From 'Nostoc azollae' 0708 (GTDB lineage Bacteria > Cyanobacteriota > Cyanobacteriia > Cyanobacteriales > Nostocaceae), in NCBI RefSeq assembly GCF_000196515.1, contig NC_014248.1, positions 977,501 through 1,041,500 of the forward strand: DNA of 64,000 nucleotides, given 5' to 3'. The notes beneath the pieces were generated by a model, which did not search any database, had not been told where the DNA came from, and worked only from the letters and a program-made list of their open reading frames with translations. Each line of letters opens with the position of its first letter. The first letter of the stretch is position 1. This document shows, piece by piece, positions 22,125-31,754 of this stretch. The translations under genes were made by a program, and so were the position numbers.

Positions 22125-23330
22125 AGATGTTGATTATTTCCGGCGGAATAACGATAACAACTCCACGAACAACAATCGACAAGACCTCCTCTCCAGTGCT
22201 TGGCGACCATTTAACCGTGATTTTGATTGGAAATATTTCCAAGAGTTAATATTTCATGACACCCAAGAGTTAACCCAACAAAGTATTAATTTACTCAGTT
22301 ATTATGCTGATACCTTTAGCTAGAAAAGAGTATGCCTGGTGGGCAAATATATTAAATTTAGCTTCTGACTATACTCGTGGTGAATTACAAAAATTTTGGA
22401 ATTTTATTACACCGGAACCACTCACGCCTGATTATCGTTACAAAGACGTTTTAAGTACATCAACTCCTCTTGTATAATTTGTTAGTCGTAATAGCATTCC
22501 CATTGACTATATTCTAAACTTATTGCAAGAAATTACAGTTTTAAGAGTTCTACGTTTATTCGAACACCCTGATATTATCACCAAATATTACTCAGAGAGA
22601 GATTTCTATTTTCCAGTAGAAAAGTTTGTTAGTTGGGAACGCCTTGATGTCATTAATACCTTTTATGGTTACTGGTCTAAATGCGATATTTGGTTACAAA
22701 TTGATCCTTATGAACAGGGACGGAGAGAGTATACTTTAATATCTCAAAATCTAGCACCATTAATTAATAAAGCTACCTATGATTTAGCTGTAATCTTAAG
22801 TCGATATCAAGGTCGTGTAGGTAAAGTACATAATCATTTTCCTATTCGGACATTTCCTCAAAATACTCAAAATTTTACTGATTCAGTTTAACTAACCATT
22901 CTCAATCAAAACCAATTAGCAATTGTGGTTCATGGAGAACCAGGAACAGGTAAAACAGCATGGACACAATCAGTAGCTAAGGAAACTTTAGTACCTTTAG
23001 GCTATATAATTTTTCTTTTGGCTCATGATGCTATTACTAATTTTGTTCCTCCAAATTATTTAGGAAGAATTTGTATAAAAATAATCTATGAAGCTGATAA
23101 ATTAGCTCAAAATAGAGCTTCGGAAGTAGCCCAATATAACAATAAAACTGAACAGATTTTAGCCTGGTTAGATGGGACTTTATACCATAGTGTAATTGAT
23201 AAATCTCGTGTACAGATGAAGTACCGTTTAGTGGTATTAATGACTTGTAATACTACAGAAAGATTAGATCCAGCTATGTTACGTAAAGGTAGGGTAGATT
23301 TAATGTGTGAGTTTACACAGTGTTTTCTTT
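22125..23330 (+). pseudogene. AAA-family ATPase, broken and 3'-truncated
   Basis: Fragments assemble into a cyanobacterial AAA ATPase: SSAWRPFNRDFDWKYFQEL, then WWANILNLASDYTRGELQKF, then the frame at 22523 (LRVLRLFEHPDIITKYYSER) that meets a TAA at 22889, and in the same frame the Walker A motif GEPGTGKTAW (22930s) and the sensor/arginine-finger segment ERLDPAMLRKGRVDLM. After CEFT the homology stops at about 23310, where IS66-derived sequence begins. Lesions: stop near 22320, stop near 22476, TAA at 22889 and loss of the 3' end. The original function is unknown. Confidence 0.75.
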
Positions 23331-24048
23331 AACCAACTTAATTGGAGAAGAGAGGAAACAAACTTGATCAGTATAGTAGAATATGAAAGATATACGTGGA
23401 TGTGCAGTGTGTGTGGGGAAACACAAAGGGTACACTGGTCACCAGAGATAGTACTGGGACAAGATATAGGAATCACAGGACAAGCTTTTTCGGGATGGAT
23501 CAATAACTAGGGCCATTGACCCTATGAAAAATAACACTTGTTGTTGTGGGAACTGGGTCAAGTAGAAATTGGAGTGGGAACATTAGTAGGTACCAATGGA
23601 GGAATAGATGGTCCAGTGGCTCAAAGTATTCATAGCGTCAAACAGTGGATAAAACAAACCCAGCCTCATATCCTTGGGGATGAAACACCCTGGGTAGTCA
23701 AAGGGGTGAAACAATGGTTATGGATTTTCACCAATAGTGACTTCCCTTGATTTCATGGGTCTGATACTCCTTGTCCTGGCGAATTAGAATCTATTGTGGG
23801 TTCAAGTTACTCTGGTGTACTTAGTTCTGATGACTTTACTGCCTATAACAGTTATCCGGTCACAGCTCAACAGAAATGTTAGGCACATCTACCCTACCCC
23901 GTCACTTCAAGATACTAATCAAGATTCCTGGCTTCAATCACCAAGAAATTGGCACAAAATTCATGGACCTCATAGATGAAGGTTTTAAAAACTACCCTTT
24001 ATTCCAACAAACCTAAAACCTTCATGAATTCTTGACTTGGCCATCCTA

Positions 24049-25250
24049 GTAGTCCACCAAGGCAATGTTACTGGGTAAGCCCCTCTAATTGATAAACTAG
24101 TCAAAAAAGGGTTTGACCATGGCAAGGGAGTATGTTGTAGATTTAAGTGAGGAGGAACTTTTACAACTGCAAGTAGTCCTGGAAAAAGGAAAGCACAAAG
24201 CAAGAAGTATAACCCGTGTAAACATTATTCTAATAGCATCTGAGGGAGAAACGGACACGGTGCTGCCGTAGTTCGAGTTCATGTTGCCACGGTGGAAAGG
24301 ACAAGAGAAGAGTTTCTGATTGGTGGACTAGAGTTTGGTTTAAAGGATGGGGAAAATCTACCAAAACCCAGAAAATTAGATGAAAAACAAGAAGCATTTT
24401 TGATTGCGACTGCTTGTTCTAATCCGCTAGGAGGAAGAGTGCTTTGGACAATGCGATCATTAGCGGAGCATTTAGTAAAGGTTGGTGTCATAGATCGAAT
24501 TTCAGACGAGACAATACATCAAACTCTAAAAAAAATGAAATTAAACTATGGTTAAAAGAACAGTGGTGTATTCCCAAAGTTAACCTAGAGTATGTGTTCA
24601 GAATAGAAGATATTTTGGATTTGTACAATGAGCCATATAATCCGAAAAAACCTACACTTTGCCTAGATGAACACCAATATGAATTAGTAGAAGAAGTAAG
24701 ACTTTCTTTGCTACTAGAACCACATTAGCCTGAAGGTTATGATCGTGAGTATAAACGCAATGGTGTTGTAAATTTATTTGTCTTTCCTGAACCAATAGCC
24801 CTTTGGAGGCATATTGAAGTTACACAATATCGGACAAAAGCTGATTCTGCTAAATAATTAAAAGATTTAGTAGATATTTATTACCCCCAAGCTGATGTCA
24901 TCCCTTTAGTTGTTGATAACCTAAACATTCATACTCCAAGTATTTTATATGAATTTCTCTCTCTACGACAAGCACGCTGCATTATTCAGCAGTTAGGGTT
25001 TAACTATACTCCTAAACACACTTCTTGGTTGAATCAAGTAGAAATTGAATTATCAGTTTTACCTCGCTAATGCTTAGAATGAAGTGTTCCTAATGTAGAA
25101 ATATTATCTTCTGAAATTGCTACTTGGGAGTCACAGCGTAATCAACAAAAACCCAGTTTTTATTGGGGTTTTAAAACCAAGGATGCACGTAAAAAAATGC
25201 AGCGTTTATATCCGAGCATTTAACCTAGCAAAATTGCCTTGGCAGACTAC
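24049..25250 (+). mobile_element. IS630-family element, copy 1 (1202 bp)
   Basis: Bounded by GTAGTCCACCAAGGC (24049) and GCCTTGGCAGACTAC (ending 25250), flanked on both sides by TA (24047-24048, 25251-25252), the hallmark duplication of IS630/Tc1 elements. Removing the element and one TA rejoins the two halves of an IS66 transposase. A second copy of identical length and opposite orientation lies at 30461-31662. Confidence 0.92.
24119..25223 (+). pseudogene. IS630-family transposase (copy 1), decayed
   Basis: ATG 24119 opens MAREYVVDLSEEELLQLQVV. The frame is lost by a stop near 24270, resumes as VATVERTREEFLIGGLEFGL, shifts again near 24530, and reads on through CIPKVNLEYVFRIEDILDLY, LCLDEHQYEL, PLVVDNLNIHTP (catalytic Asp) and SWLNQVEIELSVL (catalytic Glu). 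Other stops fall at 24726, 24855 and 25067. The winged-helix N-terminus and the DDE core are recognisable, but the gene cannot make a whole protein. Confidence 0.85.
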
Positions 25251-25566
25251 TAGTTTCAACCAAAAGTTGAATCTTCCATTCATTCATTGATCAAGCCCCA
25301 GGGGAACCTGGTAAACTTTTACCTTCCTTAGGCAATAGACCTTGATCATAATTTAGCTGAACCAAGGTTAGGTTTAGCACTGACACAACGAAAAGTCTGT
25401 GGTGGTTCTCTTTCTCTAGAGCTATTCCAACATCCTGCTAATTTATTGACCGTTATACAAACTTGTCGCCGTCAAGCACTTTCTCTAATTAAGTTTTTTG
25501 ACCAACCTATGAAAGCCATGGTTCATTCTGCTTTCCATACACCTTCTTTAATCCCTCTTCCTTAGA

Positions 25567-25864
25567 CCTGAATCCTTACATTTTGACTTTAGAATGTCAC
25601 GTCATCATGTACATTTATCATCTGATATTTCCACAGCTAGAATAGTGGGTAAAAGCCATGTAAAACTCTTTATTTTTACTGTATATGCTGGTGTTATGTA
25701 TGTAGCAGATTACATTATTTATTGTTCTGATAGTGGTGTTTAGTTAGTACACCATATACCACCTGAATATTTACACTACATTTAGTTTTAAATATGTCCT
25801 TGGACAGACTTCATAAGTAGATAAGACTACTAATGTATGGATAGGAATTTTCATGGATTAGACT
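25567..25864. other. Region between the IS66 remnant and the GlsB gene
   Basis: About 300 bp, probably including the outer end of the IS66 element and the promoter of the next gene. No coding frame is convincing and no second IS66 terminal repeat was identified. Confidence 0.4.
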
Positions 25865-26137
25865 ATGAATATTATTGCTTGGATAATTCTGGGAGTGATT
25901 GCTGGAGCTATAGCTAAAGCTATTTATCCTGGTCGGCAAGGTGGCGGAATTTTAGCAACAATGGTATTAGGTATGGTTGGTGCTTTAATTGGTGGAACTT
26001 TAGTTACTTTGTTAGAAACAGGAAGATTACAATTTACCGCTGCAACTTTGAGTATTCCAGGGATAATTGTGGCAATTATTGGTGCAATAATTGCTATTTT
26101 TCTTTGGGGATTATTTACTGGACGTACCAGTTATTAG
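25865..26137 (+). CDS. GlsB/YeaQ/YmgE-family stress membrane protein
   Basis: A 90-residue protein with three hydrophobic spans and the family pattern IILGVIAGAIAKAIYPGRQGGG near the start, which has Gly-rich turns. Members are small inner-membrane proteins tied to general stress responses and previously named transglycosylase-associated; the biochemical role is not established. The frame is intact. It begins a group of stress-type genes up to 28.3 kb, with the next ones on the opposite strand. Confidence 0.9.
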   Translation: MNIIAWIILGVIAGAIAKAIYPGRQGGGILATMVLGMVGALIGGTLVTLLETGRLQFTAATLSIPGIIVAIIGAIIAIFLWGLFTGRTSY

Positions 26138-26268
26138 TGGAATACTTAAGGTGATTTAATACCTAGAGCCAAGATATTAGCAAATAAAATTTAGTCAACT
26201 CTACAAAGGTAATGAGTTTTACCGCATTACCTATTACTCATTATGGAAATTAAACTCTATACAAGAAA

Positions 26269-27036
26269 TTAAACACCGACCTTTACTCTTGACCAAACAC
26301 CATTCTCATCTTCATCAAATTGTTGATGAACTGCATCCCAAGCAGATTGTTCAGCGGTAAATTGGTCACTTGTATCATTGAGTACGGTGTTATAACGCTG
26401 AATAAATGTGCGCTGTGCTTCTTCTGATAGATGAGCGCGAACTTCAGGAGACAAGTTTTCTGGGCTGTTATATGGACCAGGACAAGGATGAGTTAGTGCT
26501 TGACCAATAGTCTGAATTTCTTCACCTCCAGCACTTTCTAATAGCAGTTGAAATTCTCCAGTGCGCTCGCTCGCAATTTCTGCCATTAATAAGAACTCTC
26601 CAGCTTGTAACCGGGTTTGGTAAACCGCAGCTTTGTCTTCTGGCATCCCTAAAGCCGTAAAAACTGATATCAAGCCAGCACCAGCACTACCTGCGATCGC
26701 ACCACTTGCAGCACCCAGCAACAAAGCACCAATCGGTCCTGCTGCTACAATTGGTCCCACAAAGGGAATAAACAATACACCGACACCTGTCAATAAGCTG
26801 AGGAATGAACCAAACAAAGAACCAAAAATTGCCCCTGTTCTCAAACCTCCTAAAATTACATCTCGCTTAGTAATAAAACCAGAAATTCGCGTTTCTGACT
26901 GGAAATTCCTACCCATTACCGAAATATGATCCTTCGGTACACCTCTATCTAGTAAACGTCGAATTACATCATCAATTTGCTTTTGTTCTTTAAATATAGC
27001 GGAGATAGTACGCTCTGCTTGATATCCTTCTGGCAC
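26269..27036 (-). CDS. GSP17M-like and ChaB-domain stress protein
   Basis: A 255-residue protein. Residues 1-65 resemble the general stress protein 17M domain ([20 protein letters not shown]). Two glycine-rich hydrophobic segments follow (about 80-130). The C-terminal 60 residues are a ChaB domain, normally a cation-transport regulator ([33 protein letters not shown], ending WSRVKVGV). This fusion occurs in cyanobacteria. It lies 85 bp downstream of dps on the same strand, suggesting co-expression under stress. Confidence 0.85.
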   Translation of the reverse strand: MPEGYQAERTISAIFKEQKQIDDVIRRLLDRGVPKDHISVMGRNFQSETRISGFITKRDVILGGLRTGAIFGSLFGSFLSLLTGVGVLFIPFVGPIVAAGPIGALLLGAASGAIAGSAGAGLISVFTALGMPEDKAAVYQTRLQAGEFLLMAEIASERTGEFQLLLESAGGEEIQTIGQALTHPCPGPYNSPENLSPEVRAHLSEEAQRTFIQRYNTVLNDTSDQFTAEQSAWDAVHQQFDEDENGVWSRVKVGV

Positions 27037-27121
27037 TTTTTTACTCCTTGTACTTTTTCTGGGAAAATATATTAATAACTCTCGACTAAATACCCACTGT
27101 AACTTTAGTTCCTATCAGTTG

Positions 27122-27631
27122 TTATTTCCCATCCGATTCTAACGGTTGTCCTTCAATAAATGAGCGCAACATCCAAACCATTTCTTCATGTTCTTCCATC
27201 AACTCAGTTAAGAAATTAGCAGAACCCTGATCATGGAATTCTTCACTACACCGATCTACATGATTCCTTAAATTGCGGATTACCTGTTCATGATCTTCCA
27301 CCAGTTTAGTTACCATTCCCGTTGCTGTAGGAATTTCCCCGCTATGTTCCTTCAGAGTAGCAAGACTCAGAAATCCCTCCATTGTGCCAGTGGGATAACC
27401 TCCCAAAGTCCTAACTCTCTCAGCTATTTCATCAATATTTTCTGTCAGTTCTTCATAGTGTTCTTCCCAAAGTTTATGCAAAGTCCGGAACTGAGGACCA
27501 ACAACATCCCAATGATATTTTTTAGTTTTTACTAGCAGTACATAGGCATCTGCCAAATCTTGATTTAACAACATCATCACCCCGTCACGTTGTTCATCAG
27601 TCAAACCAATGTTGATTTTATGTATGGTCAT
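27122..27631 (-). CDS. dps: Dps-family ferritin-like protein
   Basis: A 169-residue protein of the Dps family, which stores iron and protects DNA by oxidising Fe(II) with peroxide in a dodecamer. The intersubunit ferroxidase ligands are visible in KYHWDVVGPQFRTLHKLWEE (His40, His52, Glu56) and IDEIAERVRTLGG (Asp67, Glu71). The length fits the family. The start ATG 27631 is the only one before the ligand helix. It is probably in one unit with the ChaB-type gene downstream. Cyanobacteria have several Dps paralogues, so the exact role is not set. Confidence 0.93.
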   Translation of the reverse strand: MTIHKINIGLTDEQRDGVMMLLNQDLADAYVLLVKTKKYHWDVVGPQFRTLHKLWEEHYEELTENIDEIAERVRTLGGYPTGTMEGFLSLATLKEHSGEIPTATGMVTKLVEDHEQVIRNLRNHVDRCSEEFHDQGSANFLTELMEEHEEMVWMLRSFIEGQPLESDGK

Positions 27632-27866
27632 TATTTACCATCCTTATTAGCACGTAAATGGCTTAAACATAATAAGAATTTCTCAAGGTATCGAAGTAAT
27701 CCACATCAATCAAAGGTAAGATTAATGTTTAATTACAGTTATCTATTTATTTGGGAAGAGCTAGATCATTTATAACAATAATGTCCCCGACTTCTTTTTT
27801 ACCTTTTTAAGGAATTCAAAACTGATAAATAATATTAGAAGTCGGGTATATGGGTATTGGTACAAA

Positions 27867-28238
27867 TTATTTATTTTTATTGCTACCTGTAATTTCTTCC
27901 AAAAATCCTTCCACTTCCTGTTCTACAGAATTTGCACTTTGTGAGTTTTCAGGACGCTTCATTTTTTCAAAATCAGCCTCTCCCTGAACTTCATTCAGTC
28001 CTCTCCGTGTTTTTTCTTGAGATTCCTTCATTCCTATGGGTGGTTCTTTAGCAGCTTCATCAGTTTTGCGTTGAATTTCCAATAGTTGTGTGGGTCCTTC
28101 TGTTGGATCATTCTGATAACTACTGATAGCTAAAGCAGGAAGAGCATGAAATAAAAATATGAAGCTACAAGTAAAAACCACTAATATCATCGTTGATGGT
28201 AATTGCAATCTAGATTTAACAAAATCAAGGACTTCCAT
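27867..28238 (-). CDS. Small secreted or anchored protein, similar to low-temperature-induced proteins
   Basis: A 123-residue protein from ATG 28238, which has AGAGAAG just upstream; an ATG 17 codons earlier is also possible. A hydrophobic segment (LPSTMILVVFTCSFIFLFHA) ending in ALA looks like a signal peptide. The mature part is charged and low-complexity, with the motif KTRRGLNEVQGEADFEKMKR typical of cyanobacterial proteins often named low-temperature-induced. The function is unknown. A 10-bp stem (27786-27795 with 27837-27846) beyond its stop may end the transcript. Confidence 0.7.
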   Translation of the reverse strand: MEVLDFVKSRLQLPSTMILVVFTCSFIFLFHALPALAISSYQNDPTEGPTQLLEIQRKTDEAAKEPPIGMKESQEKTRRGLNEVQGEADFEKMKRPENSQSANSVEQEVEGFLEEITGSNKNK

Positions 28239-28408
28239 TTTCTTCTCTGGGTCATTTTGAAGTTTATTATTAAATAATAATTTAATCAAATATTTCTTTA
28301 ATCAATCTACAGACAGAATTGGACTTAATCTTACATTAAAGTAAAGATAACTCTCTAGACAGAGAAGAACACTCATAAAAAATATCTCTTCAACCATCTT
28401 TTTTCAAA

Positions 28409-28666
28409 TTATGGAATATAGCAGTACTCGCTCAAATCCATATGCATATACCACTCGTGATCATTCAACAAGTTTTGCCAAGGATCCATGCGACTTTCCA
28501 TGTCACCACTGTTGTTTGTGGGGTATTGAAGACGTATTTCTAGTGGTCTGTCAAGGAAGTCTCCATCATTCTCTGTGTTAGCGATCACGTTCCTGAATAG
28601 GTGGTTAACACCGCAGTCGTGAGAATCGTCGTCCTCCATACCAGCGTTCATGGCTGTGTCCGTCAA
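28409..28666 (-). CDS. Orphan open frame of unusual composition
   Basis: An 85-codon frame (TTG start) that I do not recognise. It is rich in Asp, Asn, His and Met (GMEDDDSHDCGVNHLF, NDHEWYMHMDLSEYCY). The underlying DNA from about 28480 to 28680 is near 50% G+C while the flanks are below 40%. The frame can be extended upstream to about 28713. No ribosome site is evident. It may be a transferred fragment, a gene remnant, or chance. Treat as doubtful. Confidence 0.25.
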   Translation of the reverse strand: MTDTAMNAGMEDDDSHDCGVNHLFRNVIANTENDGDFLDRPLEIRLQYPTNNSGDMESRMDPWQNLLNDHEWYMHMDLSEYCYIP

Positions 28667-28798
28667 TGCGCCAATACACTTGGTTTTCGAAACAATCCGT
28701 GCATCTAAAATTCTCTAAAACCCTTTTTCCTTTTGCCTTTTGCCTACCTAAGTAATTTTAGATATCAAACCGGATTGCTATATCATAGAAAAAACCTT

Positions 28799-29649
28799 AT
28801 GCCCCAGAATTATAATTCCACAAAAAATCACAACAAAACAATAAGAATAATTGGTGTTACCACAATAGCATTATCTCTAACCTCTTGTCTCAGAGACCCA
28901 AATACACTACCCTTAAAAACCAACACCGAAACATTCGAAATTGCCATCCCTGAAAATAAATCCAACTCCAAATTGTAACCATCAGCTCAGCTAGAATTAA
29001 AAACCTAAATTTTACCGTTCCTGCTAAGTTTCAAGGGAAGACAGTTTATAAAGTTGAACCCAGAAACAACGAGAAAGTTATTGCGTTAACTATTGATGAT
29101 GGTCCCTGGCCAAAAAGCACAGTCGAAATGTTAGATATCCTAGAACAAAATGATGTGAAAGCCACGTTCTTTTGGGTAGGAAGTTCCTTACAAGCCAATC
29201 CCGAAATAGCTAAAAGAGTTGTAGCTGAAGGTGACGCTATTGGTAATCATACATGGCATCATTGGTATCGCCGTATGGATGCAGCCACAGCAAAGAGTGA
29301 AATTGAACGGAAAAATGAATTAATCTACAAAACAACAGGTGTAAAAACATCTTTTTCTCGTCCAGCTGAAGGTTTTTTAAAAAATGGTTTAGCCGCTTAT
29401 GCCAAAAATCAAAATAATGCCGTTATTATGTGGTCTGTAACTTCAGCTGATACTGCTTCTCTTGCGAAATATCAAGTATTTGTTAAAAATTTTGTTAAAG
29501 GTGTAAAACCAGGTTGTATTGTGTTGATGCACGATAGTGCAGGAAATCGTGAAAGAACGGTAAAAGCTTTAGCAGAAATTATTTATGGACTGAAACCACA
29601 AGGGTATAAATTTGTCATAGTTCCTGAATTATTACAAATGGCAAAATAA
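28799..29649 (+). pseudogene. Polysaccharide deacetylase lipoprotein, frameshifted
   Basis: ATG 28799 opens a lipoprotein signal (IGVTTIALSLTSCLRD, lipobox LTSC) that ends at TAA 28976. The catalytic part is in the next frame: VYKVEPRNNEKVIALTIDDG (NodB motif 1), GNHTWHHWY (metal His motif), FSRPAEG, MWSVTSAD and CIVLMHDSAG. The NodB domain is complete, with all metal-binding and base residues, so one indel between about 28930 and 29000 is the only lesion. The family removes N-acetyl groups from peptidoglycan or polysaccharide. A sequencing error or a very recent mutation is possible. Confidence 0.8.
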
Positions 29650-29749
29650 TCAAGAAAAAAATATGTCCAGAGATAACTGCAAAGAAGTACCAATATTTTT
29701 CGGTTGAATTACTGTCTTTTTATTACTAAGATGAAGTGCGGAATGTGGG

Positions 29750-29790
29750 ATAATTACTAAAAGCTGACAGAGTCAGCTTTTAGTAATTAT
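29750..29790. repeat. Perfect inverted repeat, 18-bp arms
   Basis: Arms 29750-29767 and 29773-29790 are exact complements around a 5-nt loop (CAGAG). It lies between the convergent deacetylase and Uma2 genes. No T-run follows on either strand, so it is not a classical terminator. Confidence 0.85.
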
Positions 29791-29819
29791 CACAATTAGA
29801 AAGGGTAAATTGTGATCGC

Positions 29820-29861
29820 ACCCAGCTAACTCATGTAAAAAGTTACATGAGTTAGCTGGGT
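29820..29861. repeat. Perfect inverted repeat, 19-bp arms
   Basis: Arms 29820-29838 and 29843-29861 are exact complements around a 4-nt loop (AAAG), 30 bp after another perfect repeat of unrelated sequence. A smaller pair (CACAATT at 29791 with AATTGTG at 29808) lies between them. The site could stop transcription from both sides despite lacking T-runs. Confidence 0.85.
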
Positions 29862-30460
29862 AGGCAATCGCTAACTACCAGCTTGAAAAATCTGGTTAGC
29901 AGTTAAGGACAACTCTGAGAAAGTTGGCGATATGATCCGGTCATCACCTCTGAACTGACTAACTTGACATTCCTCCTCAACCAGTTCGTGAATAAAAATA
30001 GTTGGTTGCTTGGGACTACCAATAAACTGCCTACCACCTAAGCCTAAGTAATCAGGAATCCAATATTCAGGAATAGGGATTTCCTCATAATCCTTAACCT
30101 TAGTCAAGTAATCAACACGCCAATTTGTGCTGAAAACTTCAATTACTAAAGGGATTGAAGCACCCAGAATAACTGTAGATTCTTTCTCCCACAATCGTTC
30201 ATTGACCAAGTTGGGACGGTTCAGCAATAGAATGTCTGGCAGATAAGCTAATTCACCATCAGGAGGCTTGACCAATGCTTGATTACGTATGAAGTAAGGC
30301 AAATTTAATCTTTTATATTCAAAGACTATCTTCGTAGTTAAAAACCCTTTAACTTCTTCATCTCCTCCCAGTCGCTGTGACATCTAAATAATTACTCCGT
30401 CACGTAGTTCATATCGTCCCCCTTCTGGTTTGCATTGGGCAAACTCTTCAAAGGTTACTA

Positions 30461-31662
30461 GTAGTCTGCCAAGGCAATTTTGCTGGGTTAAATGCTCGGA
30501 TATAAACGCTGCATTTTTTTACGTGTATCCTTGGTTTTAAAGCCCAAATAAACACTGGGTTTTTGTTGATTACGCTGTGACTCCCAAGTAGCAATTTCAG
30601 AAGATAATATTTCTACATTAGGAATACGTCGTTCTAAGCATTGGCGAGATAACACTGATAATTCAATTTCTACTTGATTCAACCAGGAAGCGTGTTTAGG
30701 AGTATAGTGAAACTCTAATTTCCGAATAATGCGGCGTGCTTCTTGTGGAGGGAAAACTTCATATAAAACACTTGGAGTATGAATGTTTAGGTTATCAACA
30801 AGTAAAGGTATCACATCAGCTTGGGGTTAATAAACATCTACTAAATCTTTTAATTGTTTGGCAAAATCAGCTTTTGTCCGACGTTGTGTAACTTCAATAT
30901 GCCTCCACCCGGCTATTGGTTCAAAAAAGCCAAATAAATTTACAACACCATTGCGTTTATACTCACAATCATAACCTTCAGGCTGATGTGGTTCTGGTGG
31001 CAAAGGAAGTCTTACTTCTTCTAGTAATTGATATGGGCGTTCATCTAGGTAGAGTGTAGGTTTTTTCGGATCATATGGCTCATTGTACAAATCCAAAACA
31101 TCTTCCATTCTGAACACATACTCTGGGTTAACTTTGGGAATACACCACTGTTCTTTTAACCACGGTTTAATTTCATTTTTTTTAGAGTTTGGCGTATTGT
31201 TTCGTCTGAGATTCAATCTATGATACCAACCTTCACTAAATGCTCCGCTAATAATTGCATTGTCCAACGCACTCTTCCTTCTGGCGGATTAGAACAAGCA
31301 GTCGCAATCAAAAATGCTTCTTGTTTTTCATCTAATTTTTTGGGTTTTGATGGACGTTCCCCATCCTTTAAAGCAAAGTCTAATCCACCAATCACAAACT
31401 TTTCTCTTGTCCTTTCCACCGTGGCAACATGAACTCGAACTGCGGCAGCGCCGTGTCCGTTTCTCCCTCAGATGCCATTCAAATAATGTTTGCATGGGTT
31501 ATACTTCTTGCTTTATGCTTTCCTTTTTTGAGGATTGCTTGCAGTTGTAAAACTTCCTCTTCGCTTAAATCTACAACATACTTTTTTGCCATGGTCAACC
31601 CCTTTTTTGACTAGTTTATCAATTAGAGGGGCTTACCCAGCAACATTGCCTTGGTGGACTAC
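30461..31662 (-). mobile_element. IS630-family element, copy 2 (1202 bp)
   Basis: The same element as at 24049, in inverted orientation and exactly the same length. The ends are GTAGTCTGCCAAGGC (30461) and GCCTTGGTGGACTAC (ending 31662), with TA on both sides (30459-30460, 31663-31664). Excision restores the Uma2 reading frame, which fixes the boundaries to the base. Confidence 0.95.
30488..31592 (-). pseudogene. IS630-family transposase (copy 2), decayed
   Basis: ATG 31592 opens MAKKYVVDLSEEEVLQLQAI. A TGA near 31480, a frameshift near 31420, another at about 31215, and TAA 30825 (in place of the Tyr codon before PQADVIPLL) interrupt it. The catalytic core ([34 protein letters not shown]) is better preserved than in copy 1, and most lesions differ between the copies. 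So both died independently. Confidence 0.88.
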
Positions 31663-31754
31663 TAGGTTAGTATTAGGTAAGGCTTGAACCATAATTTACC
31701 TACCTTTCTGTTTCTGGCATTTTTGGTAGGCGATAGTTGGGGATCACAATTTGG

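Larger units (their letters stand above)
23335..25566 (+). pseudogene. IS66-family transposase remnant, split by an IS630 copy
   Basis: The left part carries WSPEIVLGQDIGI, GTLVGTNGGIDGPVAQS, WIKQTQPHI, DETPWVVKGVKQWLWI, GSSYSGVLSSDDFTAYNSYP and FMDLIDEGFKNYPLFQQ, ending at FLTWPS (24046). The right part resumes after 25252 with FQPKVESSIHSLI, LTQRKVCGGS and TCRRQALSLIKFFDQ and ends PSLIPLP (25566). The N-terminal third is missing where it abuts the AAA ATPase fragment. Stops at 23508, 23748 and 23880 and several frameshifts show long decay. The 1202-bp IS630 copy lies in the middle. Confidence 0.8.
29871..31692 (-). pseudogene. Uma2-family endonuclease gene, split by IS630 copy 2
   Basis: The start is ATG 31692 behind AAAGGTAGG; ten codons (MVQALPNTNL) precede the IS630 element. 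After the element and one TA are removed, the frame continues exactly as VTFEEFAQCKPEGGRYELRD. A TAG follows (GVII-stop, 30384) before MSQRLGGDEEVKGFLTTKIV. The remainder is a normal Uma2/DUF820 restriction-like fold (LAYLPDILLL, PLVIEVFSTNW, KVKDYEEIPIPEYWIPD). The 170-residue open frame is thus the 3' part of a gene with both an insertion and a nonsense mutation. Confidence 0.9.

Noticed and set aside
29750-29861. Paired rho-independent terminators for the two convergent genes
   Set aside because: Stems are far longer than usual and no T-run follows on either strand. Termination remains possible but the sequence does not show it.
24049-31662. A composite transposon made of two inverted IS630 copies carrying the stress genes
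   Set aside because: Each copy has its own TA duplication, and its own flanks rejoin a different gene (IS66 in one, Uma2 in the other). So these are two independent insertions, not one mobile unit.
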